Positions 1 through 6,871 of a stretch of DNA of 6,926 nt are shown here, in pieces (the stretch's first letter is position 1; each line of letters opens with the position of its first letter). Below the pieces are notes generated by a model. It did no database searches. It had not been told where the DNA came from and was given only the letters and a program-made list of their open reading frames with translations. Origin of the DNA: Prevotellaceae bacterium (GTDB lineage: Bacteria; Bacteroidota; Bacteroidia; Bacteroidales; UBA932); contig JAIRLT010000127.1 in assembly GCA_031259225.1 (NCBI GenBank), positions 1 to 6,926 of the forward strand, given 5' to 3'. Made by a program: the position numbers and the translations under genes.

Positions 1-111
1 ACGGTCGGGATAACGTTTACTTACCGGCTCGACGAAAGCCGCACTTGCGCTGCCTATAACCGCCATGAGCCGCTCATCTTCCCGCTGAAAGGAAAACGCG
101 TGGAGAATTAA
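1..111 (+). CDS. 3' end of an unidentified protein, possibly an outer-membrane beta-barrel (5' truncated by window edge)
   Basis: Frame 1 is open from the first base to a TAA at 109-111, giving the last 36 residues of a protein that begins outside the window. The other two forward frames close quickly. The fragment opens with TVGITFTYRL, an alternating polar/hydrophobic stretch with aromatics that resembles the last strand of a Bacteroidota outer-membrane barrel; compare AAGITLRLSF near the end of the barrel protein at 6001-6837. A polar 26-residue tail ending KGKRVEN follows. The gene converges on the minus-strand operon, and a good terminator lies 188 bp downstream, as expected for a real gene end. 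The stop codon falls inside the first unit of a heptamer repeat, so the final residues may derive from repeat sequence. The family assignment is inference from one strand-like segment. Confidence 0.6.
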   Translation, partial: TVGITFTYRLDESRTCAAYNRHEPLIFPLKGKRVEN

Positions 112-146
112 GAATTAGGCATTAAGAATTAGGAATTAGGAATTGG
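105..146. repeat. Heptanucleotide tandem array, consensus GAATTAG (6 units)
   Basis: Six head-to-tail 7-bp units run GAATTAA, GAATTAG, GCATTAA, GAATTAG, GAATTAG, GAATTGG. The first unit overlaps the last codons and stop of the plus-strand gene. The array is followed directly by CTAAAGCCGG (147-156). The unit matches the neighbouring array (GACTTAY when read in the same register) at five of seven positions, so the two arrays may share an origin. The region does not code for protein beyond the stop at 109-111. No function is evident from sequence. Confidence 0.9.
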
Positions 147-157
147 CTAAAGCCGGA

Positions 158-283
158 ACGACTTACGACTTATGACTTATGACTTACAACGTACGACTTA
201 TGACTTACGACTTACGACTTATGACTTATGACTTATGACTTATGACTTATGACTTACGACTTACGACTTACGACTTACGACTA
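158..283. repeat. Heptanucleotide tandem array, consensus AYGACTT (18 units)
   Basis: Eighteen uninterrupted 7-bp units span 126 bp. Sixteen match AYGACTT exactly. Unit 5 is ACAACGT (186-192) and unit 18 is ACGACTA (277-283). The second base is C or T, and equal variants are clustered: CC, TT, deviant unit, C, T, CC, TTTTT, CCC, then the deviant last unit. Such blocks suggest local duplication of units by slippage. The right end runs into CTAAAAGCCGG (281-291), nearly the same decamer that follows the GAATTAG array. Units with T place TGA stops in the forward frames and TAA occurs in the reverse frames, so the array is not coding. It lies between two convergent genes, upstream of the terminator hairpin. 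Confidence 0.95.
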
Positions 284-298
284 AAAGCCGGGTGCAAC

Positions 299-338
299 AA
301 AGAACTGCCGGTGCAGAAATGTACCGGCGGTTCTTTTT
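299..338 (+). terminator. Intrinsic terminator hairpin, possibly bidirectional
   Basis: Bases 299-312 pair with 323-336 to form a 14-bp stem around a 10-nt loop (313-322). The core is GAACTGCCGGT against ACCGGCGGTTC, with one position (306/329) that is a U-G wobble in the plus-strand RNA. The stem ends in TTTTT (334-338), the usual form for termination of the plus-strand gene entering from the left. In the minus direction the same hairpin is followed by TTTGTTG, a weaker U-rich tail, so it could also end the SusCD operon, whose last stop codon is about 50 bp away. The hairpin is seen directly; the two-way use is inferred. Confidence 0.85.
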
Positions 339-370
339 GAAATCTTGAAACCTGAAATCTTTAAATTCTT
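339..370. repeat. Short degenerate GAAATCTT direct repeat
   Basis: Four imperfect 7-9-bp units follow the terminator: GAAATCTT (339-346), GAAACCT (347-353), GAAATCTT (354-361) and TAAATTCTT (362-370). Two units are identical. The stretch is A/T-rich, so chance contributes, but it is a third short-period repeat within the same 275-bp junction. No function can be assigned. Confidence 0.4.
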
Positions 371-386
371 CCTGCGCAAATGGTTT

Positions 387-1247
387 TTATTTTTTCACCC
401 ACTTGGTGTTTCTCGTATAGCCATAGGCGCCGGCAAATGCGCCGCCGTCGGTTTCATTATTGTATATCTGGTAAGCATAGGTGCCCAGCCCGCCAAGCAG
501 TTTTATTTCCAGTGCGCCATTGCTATTCGTAGTAATGGCTGTTTCCGGGAAAGCTATCCCTACATTATTTACCAATGTACCATCCTTTATCGCGGCAAAA
601 TATGTTTTGAAATCCGGTTCGTCCCAACCGGGCAGTAATTCCTGCGACGGAAAGGTCAATTTCATATTATTGACCGTAGCATATACCGTATGTCCTTCGT
701 CATATTCATAGGGTGCAAAACCTTCGATCTTTATTTTTTTCTTATCCCCGGGATCGCCGGTAATGGTTATTTCATACGTTTCCCCATTATACCATGTATT
801 ATTACCGTTAAAATCTTCCGTAACCGTCCATATGCCTTCCAACGCTTCCCACTGGGGAGGAATGAACGGCGTTACAAATTCTTTGGGATTACTGTAAGCT
901 ATACCGTCCTTTGTCAGGACGTATCCTTTGGCATAGTACCGCGTATCATCATCCAGGTTACCGGCAGATGCTTTAAATGTTACGGCGTCTGCCGCCACCG
1001 AAGACGTTACGGCAAAATCGGCGGTTTTCGAAAGGATAAATCCTTTTTCAATAAAAGAGGCGTCATTTCCAAAAGTAACACGACCGGACATAGCGGCAGA
1101 ACTGCCTGTAATATCGTTTACCTCAATGGTGACGCCCGGCAGGTCGGCAGGGTTGGGCATATAATCGTAATCCGCCTTTTTTAATTCTTCCGTACAACTT
1201 GCCATGGCAAGCGCAAGGGTTAAAATATAAAATACTTTTTTCATCAT
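387..1247 (-). CDS. Surface lipoprotein with FN3-like domain and C-terminal barrel-like domain (SusE/SGBP position)
   Basis: This 286-aa protein is the last gene of the minus-strand unit, 23 bp after the SusD-like gene. Residues 1-17 form a lipoprotein signal peptide (MMKKVFYILTLALAMAS) ending at C18. The residues after the cysteine, TEE, resemble the acidic lipoprotein export signal that sends Bacteroidota lipoproteins to the cell surface. Residues about 38-127 look like a fibronectin type III-like beta-sandwich: GRVTFGND, EKGFILSK, then DTRYYAKGYV and PKEFVTPF. Residues about 133-286 form a second beta-rich domain opening GIWTVTEDFNGN, with YEITITGD and LTFPSQ, a pattern seen in lipocalin-like domains of Bacteroidota lipoproteins. 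Position and architecture suggest an accessory that binds ligand outside the cell for the SusCD pair. No catalytic motif is visible. Two tandem ATG codons (1247 and 1244) are both possible starts. Confidence 0.9.
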   Translation of the reverse strand: MMKKVFYILTLALAMASCTEELKKADYDYMPNPADLPGVTIEVNDITGSSAAMSGRVTFGNDASFIEKGFILSKTADFAVTSSVAADAVTFKASAGNLDDDTRYYAKGYVLTKDGIAYSNPKEFVTPFIPPQWEALEGIWTVTEDFNGNNTWYNGETYEITITGDPGDKKKIKIEGFAPYEYDEGHTVYATVNNMKLTFPSQELLPGWDEPDFKTYFAAIKDGTLVNNVGIAFPETAITTNSNGALEIKLLGGLGTYAYQIYNNETDGGAFAGAYGYTRNTKWVKK

Positions 1248-1258
1248 CTTTTTTTTTA
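1248..1258 (-). promoter_or_regulatory. A-rich translation start region with A9 tract
   Basis: On the minus strand the lipoprotein start is preceded by TATA-A9-G and then ATGATG. The nine-A run (1249-1257) lies one base before the first ATG, and no Shine-Dalgarno sequence is present. A-rich leaders replace Shine-Dalgarno pairing in many Bacteroidota genes. A homopolymer of this length may also change length by slippage. Its role here is inferred. Confidence 0.45.
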
Positions 1259-1270
1259 TATGTTTTATAT

Positions 1271-2767
1271 TTATTCGTTATTGTCCGCCTCCGAGATATC
1301 CGGGTTTTCCAGTATTTCGGATTGTGGAATTCGGTAAATCCAACGCTTGTCCCCGGCTGGTATGGCGAATTTAGCGGAAGAATAATGATTAGAGCCCGGG
1401 TAATTCCGGTCAATTCCTTTATGCAGGCGTTTCAGGTCAAACATAGCAAATCCTTCTCCCCAGAGTTCAATACGGCGTTGCATCCACACGTCGTCCACCG
1501 TTACGCTGGTTTCGTTCCAGTCCGGATTGCGTTGGGACAACAGTTCTTTCAGTACGGTAGCCGCCGCAGCGCCGGAACCTTTTTGCGCCAGCGCTTCCGC
1601 TTCAATCAGCACCATTTCGCCGGCACGCATGTAGAGGTAGTCCATAGTAAATGCGCCGTCGAAGCCGAATTTCAGGTTGGCATAAGGTAATTCCCATGCT
1701 ACCGCTTTTTCTGCCGGCGTTATGACAGGCTTAATCGAAGCGGGGTTGGTTTGGAACCATTTTTTGCGGGCGTCGCTTTCCGGAATACTTTCGTACAGGC
1801 GTTTATCGACCAGCCGTGCAGCATAATTCATGCCGGCATATCCGGCTGTGAGGTTGGATATATGTGAGAAGAACGACGCATAGAGCGTAGTGGTTTCCGA
1901 ATTATGGTCATAGCCCCACATCCATTCTACGTTGTTGATCTTCATAAAGCCGTCGAAGATGCTGCTTACCGGCATGATGGCGTATTCCTTGCGGGCTTCC
2001 TTCGCTGCCGCAATGGCTTTATCCCATTCTTCCACGAGCAGGTAGTAGCGCGCCAAGAGTCCATTGGCTACGGAATAATCGACATGGTTTTTCGAGCCGC
2101 GGGTCCAGCCTTTCAAGCAGGAAATAGCCGTAGTCAAATCTTCTTCTACCTGTGCCAATACTGTTGCCACGCCGACGCGGTTGGTGCTATTTTTTTTCTC
2201 TTCGTTCATTGCATAATACATCGGGATGCCCGGCAGGTCGCCGCTGGATGAAACAGGATATACATGCTGGTAGAGTTGGATGAGATAGAAATAGGACATT
2301 GCCCGTAGCGCCAAGGACTGCCCGCGCGCCGCCAAAATATCCGGCGATGTAGATTCTGCCGACGTCATCAACAGGACGTTGTTCGCGCCTGCTATAACCG
2401 TGTAGAAATAGCGCCAAATAACATTGGTACGGGCGTAGCTCCATTCGCGGTTGTCATGCAAATAGTCGTAGATAAACCAGTGCAGGGGCGTCATCACAAT
2501 GTCTTCCGTCATCATGTCGCAACCATGCAGGATAGCCATGTATCCAAAAGCATCGTGGCTGCCGTCAGTCACCAAGCTGGGATTTATAAGTGTGTTATAA
2601 AGAGCGTCCACAAAGGACGTTACTTTGGAAGGGTCAATATCAGCCGCCCGGGCAGCCGCATCAGCAGTCATCGTATTGGTTACAGGTACGTCAAAGAACT
2701 CCTCGGAGCAAGACACGCCCATAAACACAAGCGATAATAATAAGATAATAATTTTATTTGTTTTCAT
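1271..2767 (-). CDS. SusD/RagB-family outer-membrane lipoprotein
   Basis: This 498-aa protein has the usual length of the SusD/RagB family, which forms the hinged extracellular lid of SusC transporters and binds the nutrient. Residues 1-19 are a lipoprotein signal peptide ending MGVSC (lipid on C20), followed by SEEFFDVP, the common SusD N-terminus, whose acidic residues fit a surface export signal. The N-terminal half contains the helical TPR-like region (LRAMSYFYLIQLYQ; YSVANGLLARYYLLVEEWDKA). Family signatures near the C-terminus include YLYMRAGEMVLIEAEAL, GEGFAMFDLKRL (about 437-448) and YRIPQSEILENPDI (about 478-491). I chose the ATG at 2767 over an in-frame TTG at 2776, because it gives a compact signal peptide with lysines near the start. 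The gap to the SusC-like stop is then 18 bp, so co-transcription and probably complex formation follow. The substrate is not readable from sequence. Confidence 0.95.
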   Translation of the reverse strand: MKTNKIIILLLSLVFMGVSCSEEFFDVPVTNTMTADAAARAADIDPSKVTSFVDALYNTLINPSLVTDGSHDAFGYMAILHGCDMMTEDIVMTPLHWFIYDYLHDNREWSYARTNVIWRYFYTVIAGANNVLLMTSAESTSPDILAARGQSLALRAMSYFYLIQLYQHVYPVSSSGDLPGIPMYYAMNEEKKNSTNRVGVATVLAQVEEDLTTAISCLKGWTRGSKNHVDYSVANGLLARYYLLVEEWDKAIAAAKEARKEYAIMPVSSIFDGFMKINNVEWMWGYDHNSETTTLYASFFSHISNLTAGYAGMNYAARLVDKRLYESIPESDARKKWFQTNPASIKPVITPAEKAVAWELPYANLKFGFDGAFTMDYLYMRAGEMVLIEAEALAQKGSGAAAATVLKELLSQRNPDWNETSVTVDDVWMQRRIELWGEGFAMFDLKRLHKGIDRNYPGSNHYSSAKFAIPAGDKRWIYRIPQSEILENPDISEADNNE

Positions 2768-2785
2768 TGTATTCAATTTTAAGAG

Positions 2786-5700
2786 TTAAAGACCAATAGA
2801 TACACCTACAGACAGGCTACGCAACGCTGAGTAAACACCAATATAGGTTGAACCGTTAAATGATTGGCGCGGGTCAAACCCCTTGCGCGCCGATGCCAGC
2901 CACAGGTTGTCACCGCTCACGTATACACGTAATGAACGGATTTTTACTTTGTCAATCATGCTTTTTGGGAAAGTATATCCCAAAGTTACATTTTTCAAAC
3001 TGAAGTAAGAAGCGCTTTCCAGGAACCGGTTGGATAGGGCGGCTACATTCTGGTCGCCGGCAGAAAGGCGTGGCGTGTTTGTATTGGTATTCGTGGGCGT
3101 CCAACGGGTATAAGCGTCCGTATGCCAGTTTCTGCCGGCGCCGCTACCGCCGCCCATCAAACTTGAGTAGAACGAGTCATAGGCATAACCACCCATCAGG
3201 AAAGCGGTTTGTATGCCCAAGTCAAATCCGTAAACCGTTACATCGGTGGAAAACCCGCCATAAGCATCCGGGAAAGCTGATTTACCTATTTCGTAGAACG
3301 TCGCTGCTGCATGGTCGTCGGTAGTTACTTTGTTCCCGTTGGCATCGTCTTTATACCACAGTGCTTTTCCCGTTGCACCGTCCACGCCGGCGTATTCCGG
3401 CAGGTAGAAATCGTACAGCGAGCCACCGAGTTTCCGCCAATAGCTTCCGGAACGATACCCTGCGGGGTTGGTTTTATCAGCCGGCAATTTGGTTAATTTA
3501 TTTTTCACGGTAGTAACATTTGCCGATACATTCCACGTAATATTTTCCGTTTTCAGTATATCCACTTTTAATTCTATTTCCCAACCGCTGTTTTTCATAT
3601 CAATTTGGTTATCCCAAACCCATGTAGGAACGCCTAAGGAAGATGGCAGCGGTTTTTGATAAATCATGTCTTTGGTTTCCTTAATAAAGTAATCGATATT
3701 TAGGGTAATCTTATCGAAGAATTTGGTCTCAAGACCTATGGTAAAGTTGTTCGATTTTTCCCAAGTCAATTCCGGTGCGCCTCTAAAGTCCAGTACCGGT
3801 GACGGGTATTGCCCATCGGAGGTAATCACATATTGGTCTTCGTACAAATTGTAGTAGCCGGGAATATTGTCATTACCTTGCGTACCATAGCTAGCCCTCA
3901 GGCGCAGATTGTTTATTTGGTCAATATTTTCCAAAAACGGCTCTTCCTTGATACGCCAAGCTGCGCCTACCGACCAGAAATTCCCCCAACGTACATCGGG
4001 ATGGAATAGCGAGGAGGCGTCGCGGCGGAAACTGCCCGAGAGCATATATTTATTGTCGTAACTGTATTCTGCCCGCGACAAGAAGCCTTCCAACCGGTAC
4101 TTTTCCACAAACGACGTCAAGCCTTTTACCGCACCGGCATTGGCAAACTCAGGGTTGTAGGGGTCATAGAACTGCATTTTCGCACCTTCCATATTGGTAA
4201 CTTCGTCCATTTTGATTTCATGTCCCAACAACACATCTATTTTATGTTTGTCTATTTCTTTGGAGTAGTTCAAGAGTTGGTTGGCGTTTAACGCCACATA
4301 TCGTTCAGTAATTCTGGTGCCGATACCGCCATAAGATTTACCATCACCTACGGTAGGGTTGTTGTATTCATTATAAGTAGCGTTAAATATGTCGTAAGCG
4401 ATATTGACGGTAAAAGTAAAATCCGTCAGGAATTTTACTTCGCCGTAAGCGCGCGACGACAAGTTATCATATATCGTACGGGTGTAGTCGTTTTGCAATA
4501 CAAACAAAGGGTTTAGTTCCGGAGCATAGGCGCGGGTTCTCGTGGAAAGCACGCCGTTCTCAAAATTGTCCGAACCGAAGTCGTAGGTATGTACGCCGTC
4601 CACGTAAATGGGCGCTCCGGTTGCCAAGTCATACTTGTAAATCGGGTAAATCGGGGCAATATTTTGCGAGAACATAAAGATATTGGAATAATCAGATCCG
4701 CCGCTGGATTTAATAGGGGCATTAGATGTTGTTTGTGCATAAGCGATGTTCACGCCTGCCTTAAAGATATCCTTGAACTTTTGGTCTATCTTTCCACGTA
4801 CATTTATTCTCGAGAAATCAGACCGGTCTATATACCCTTTATCGTTAATGTAGCCCACAGACATATAGGCGTTGGTATTTTCCGTGCCGCCGCTCATATT
4901 AAAGTTGTATTCCTGCCGGACATTATTTTTGAAAGGGTCTGTCAACCAACTGTCGTTCCATTTTCTTTCGGTGGCAGCCGGATTGATTTTTCCCGTAATG
5001 GGATTGACCAACTCGGCGTCGGCTACGCCTTTGAAGATATTATAGCGAAGATATGTCGGTATTAACTCATTACTTACCGTCTGCCCGGCAATTAAAGCGC
5101 CCATGCCGCTTTCCACCAAAGCATTTCTTTGGGCTTCCCACACTAATTCATAGTAATCCTGCGGGCTGGTTACAACGTTATAAGCCGGCACCCCGCGGGA
5201 GTTCATCCCCATACGGGCGTCAAAATTAATTTTCAGCCTGCCGGTTTCGCCTTTTTTAGTCGTAATCATAATCACGCCATTGGAGCCGCGAGCACCGTAC
5301 ATGGAAGTAGCCGAAGCATCTTTCAGTACGTTTAACGTTTCGATGTCTTGCGGTGCAATGGAGTTCAGCGAGCCTTCATAAGGCACGCCATCCACCACAA
5401 TGAGCGGATTTTGACCTGCCGAAATAGAACCGATACCACGAACACGAATAGCCGCACTGCTTCCCGGTTGCCCGGAAGAGCTGACCGTTTGCACGCCGGC
5501 AAGGGCGCCTTCCAATGCTTTCGTTACGTTAGAAGTTTCGCCTTTTGCCAATTTTTCGCCTTTCATCACTGCGGCAGAGCCCGTGAACCGTTCTTTGGTA
5601 ATAGTACCATACGCCACAACTACCACGTCTTCCAATCGCGTGGCTTCCGCTTCCATTTCCACATTGATTACCGACCGCGAACCTACTGCTATTTCTTGTG

Positions 5701-5959
5701 TTTTCATTCCTACAAACGAAAATACAAGAACAGTATTTTCCGGTATGGAAATTGTGTAACGACCATCGACATCTGTGAGTACAGCCGTTGTAGAACCCTT
5801 TATCACTACGGACGCACCTGCTAATGGCTGCCCGTTTTCCTTAACCACGCCGCTTACTTGACCGGTTTGCGCCCACAAAGCGCTAAAGCCTGCCGCCAGC
5901 AAGCAAATAAAAAGCAGCAAGGCTTTTCTTAAAGGATAGGTATATTCTTTCATAAACAT
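2786..5959 (-). CDS. SusC/RagA-family TonB-dependent outer-membrane transporter
   Basis: This intact 1057-aa protein imports a nutrient through the outer membrane, driven by TonB-ExbBD. Residues 1-30 are a signal peptide (hydrophobic run ALLLFICLLAAGFSALWA, cleavage before Q31). Residues about 33-104 form the carboxypeptidase-regulatory-like domain of this family (GQVSGVVKENGQPLAGASV, LTDVDGRYTI, FSFVGMKT). LEDVVVVAYG (109-118) is the family's conserved segment containing the likely TonB box. The plug runs from about 120 to 236, with IRVRGIGSI, NPLIVVDGVPY, IETLNVLKDASATSMYGARGSNGVI and ITTKKG. The remaining roughly 800 residues form the barrel, ending SVGVSIGL. There is no N-terminal secretin/TonB (STN) signalling domain, so direct control through an anti-sigma factor is not expected. 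An ATG at 5953 is an alternative start two codons downstream. The gene lies 41 bp after the barrel gene and 18 bp before the SusD-like gene. The substrate is unknown. Confidence 0.97.
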   Translation of the reverse strand: MFMKEYTYPLRKALLLFICLLAAGFSALWAQTGQVSGVVKENGQPLAGASVVIKGSTTAVLTDVDGRYTISIPENTVLVFSFVGMKTQEIAVGSRSVINVEMEAEATRLEDVVVVAYGTITKERFTGSAAVMKGEKLAKGETSNVTKALEGALAGVQTVSSSGQPGSSAAIRVRGIGSISAGQNPLIVVDGVPYEGSLNSIAPQDIETLNVLKDASATSMYGARGSNGVIMITTKKGETGRLKINFDARMGMNSRGVPAYNVVTSPQDYYELVWEAQRNALVESGMGALIAGQTVSNELIPTYLRYNIFKGVADAELVNPITGKINPAATERKWNDSWLTDPFKNNVRQEYNFNMSGGTENTNAYMSVGYINDKGYIDRSDFSRINVRGKIDQKFKDIFKAGVNIAYAQTTSNAPIKSSGGSDYSNIFMFSQNIAPIYPIYKYDLATGAPIYVDGVHTYDFGSDNFENGVLSTRTRAYAPELNPLFVLQNDYTRTIYDNLSSRAYGEVKFLTDFTFTVNIAYDIFNATYNEYNNPTVGDGKSYGGIGTRITERYVALNANQLLNYSKEIDKHKIDVLLGHEIKMDEVTNMEGAKMQFYDPYNPEFANAGAVKGLTSFVEKYRLEGFLSRAEYSYDNKYMLSGSFRRDASSLFHPDVRWGNFWSVGAAWRIKEEPFLENIDQINNLRLRASYGTQGNDNIPGYYNLYEDQYVITSDGQYPSPVLDFRGAPELTWEKSNNFTIGLETKFFDKITLNIDYFIKETKDMIYQKPLPSSLGVPTWVWDNQIDMKNSGWEIELKVDILKTENITWNVSANVTTVKNKLTKLPADKTNPAGYRSGSYWRKLGGSLYDFYLPEYAGVDGATGKALWYKDDANGNKVTTDDHAAATFYEIGKSAFPDAYGGFSTDVTVYGFDLGIQTAFLMGGYAYDSFYSSLMGGGSGAGRNWHTDAYTRWTPTNTNTNTPRLSAGDQNVAALSNRFLESASYFSLKNVTLGYTFPKSMIDKVKIRSLRVYVSGDNLWLASARKGFDPRQSFNGSTYIGVYSALRSLSVGVSIGL

Positions 5960-6000
5960 TCAATTTAAAAATTAGTACATTTGTTATTATTATGGCTGGA

Positions 6001-6837
6001 TTAGAAGCTACTCAAGCCGAAACTCAATCGCAAAGTAATGCCTGCCGCTACCGGATACAATTTCTTGCTATTATTGAAAAGACCTCCGTAAAAAAACTTA
6101 TACTCATTGGGCTTGGTTGCCGGCTGGTAAGTAATTAAACGCGTACCTACTATATCGTCGGGTTTTTTATTGAGATTTGTAAGCCCATAATCAAAATACC
6201 CACCTACATACAGGTTGAACCGGTCGGTAAGACGCCATTTGACGCCGGCTTCTAATGAGAGTTGCACGGATAAATTCAAATCCCAATCGGTAGTTTCATC
6301 CACATCGTATTGACCAAAGCCATAATAAGGCAAGTCATCAATAGGCAGTTTATATATAGTATGATATCCGGAGGTCGTCAAGTGCCCGAAAGTTTTGTAT
6401 TGCGCATTCATGGGAATGCCTATTTTTGCGCCCAAAGCAGCATAAAAAGCCACTTGTCCGCCGGTTTCTGCCTGTACCATGACCGGAATGGTCAATAATG
6501 CGGTAGAAACCGTTTCTTTGTAACCGGCATAAGTATAGGTAAAGTCTATATCTCCCACCCTGCTTTTAGGGTAGGATACTGTTTCGTCCGACGATACATT
6601 GGCGCTATAAAACCCGAGACCCGCACCGGTCTTTACACTCCAGTTAGGCGTAATGTAAAAATTGTAGCCTAAGCCTGTCTGTGCATTGTATCCCTTTTTA
6701 TGGTTCGAGTGGTTCGGTCCATATTGCAGCGACGACAAGCCATAGCCGCCGGCTACCGAAATTTCATGCCGGTGTTGCGCCACAGAGGGTAAGCCGATAC
6801 ACAAGGCAAGTAGTAGTAAAATGATTTTTTGTTTCAT
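6001..6837 (-). CDS. Outer-membrane beta-barrel protein of unknown role
   Basis: This 278-aa protein is the first visible gene of the unit. Residues 1-20 form a signal peptide (MKQKIILLLLALCIGLPSVA) with cleavage before Q21. The mature part reads as successive amphipathic strands with aromatic girdles: HEISVAGGYGLSSLQYG, GLGYNFYITPNWSVKTGAGLGFYSA, VAFYAALGAKIG, SLEAGVKWRLTDRFNLYVGGYFDYGL, and the closing AAGITLRLSFGLSSF with a C-terminal phenylalanine, as is usual for outer-membrane barrels. Length and strand pattern fit the general Bacteroidota outer-membrane beta-barrel families (porin/OmpX-like). No OmpA peptidoglycan-binding domain follows. It precedes the SusC-like gene by 41 bp on the same strand and is probably co-transcribed, which suggests an accessory role for the transporter, but no specific function can be read. 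The ATG at 6837 has an A-rich leader and gives a complete signal peptide. Confidence 0.88.
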   Translation of the reverse strand: MKQKIILLLLALCIGLPSVAQHRHEISVAGGYGLSSLQYGPNHSNHKKGYNAQTGLGYNFYITPNWSVKTGAGLGFYSANVSSDETVSYPKSRVGDIDFTYTYAGYKETVSTALLTIPVMVQAETGGQVAFYAALGAKIGIPMNAQYKTFGHLTTSGYHTIYKLPIDDLPYYGFGQYDVDETTDWDLNLSVQLSLEAGVKWRLTDRFNLYVGGYFDYGLTNLNKKPDDIVGTRLITYQPATKPNEYKFFYGGLFNNSKKLYPVAAGITLRLSFGLSSF

Positions 6838-6871
6838 ATCTTTTTATCTTTTTCGTTTTACATCTTTTCTC

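Noticed and set aside
158..283. CRISPR-like array
   Set aside because: Units are 7 bp, contiguous and without spacers; no cas gene is present.
1123..1413. Minus-strand 96-codon frame bridging the SusD-like end and the lipoprotein start
   Set aside because: It is out of frame with both genes, overlaps their strongly supported ends, and has no recognisable motif.
690..1690. Plus-strand open frames at 690-1184 and 1199-1690
   Set aside because: They are antisense shadows of the lipoprotein and SusD-like genes and lack recognisable domains or a plausible start context.
2768..2776. TTG start for the SusD-like gene, three codons upstream
   Set aside because: The ATG at 2767 gives a normal lipoprotein signal peptide; nothing favours the rarer TTG start.
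4589..5824. Two 158-codon plus-strand open frames (4589-5065 and 5348-5824)
   Set aside because: They lie antisense within the well-supported SusC-like gene, and their translations are low-complexity without family motifs.
5960..6000. Internal promoter between the barrel gene and the SusC-like gene
   Set aside because: The stretch is A/T-rich, but I found no TAnnTTTG element on the minus strand with a TTTG box at the right distance.
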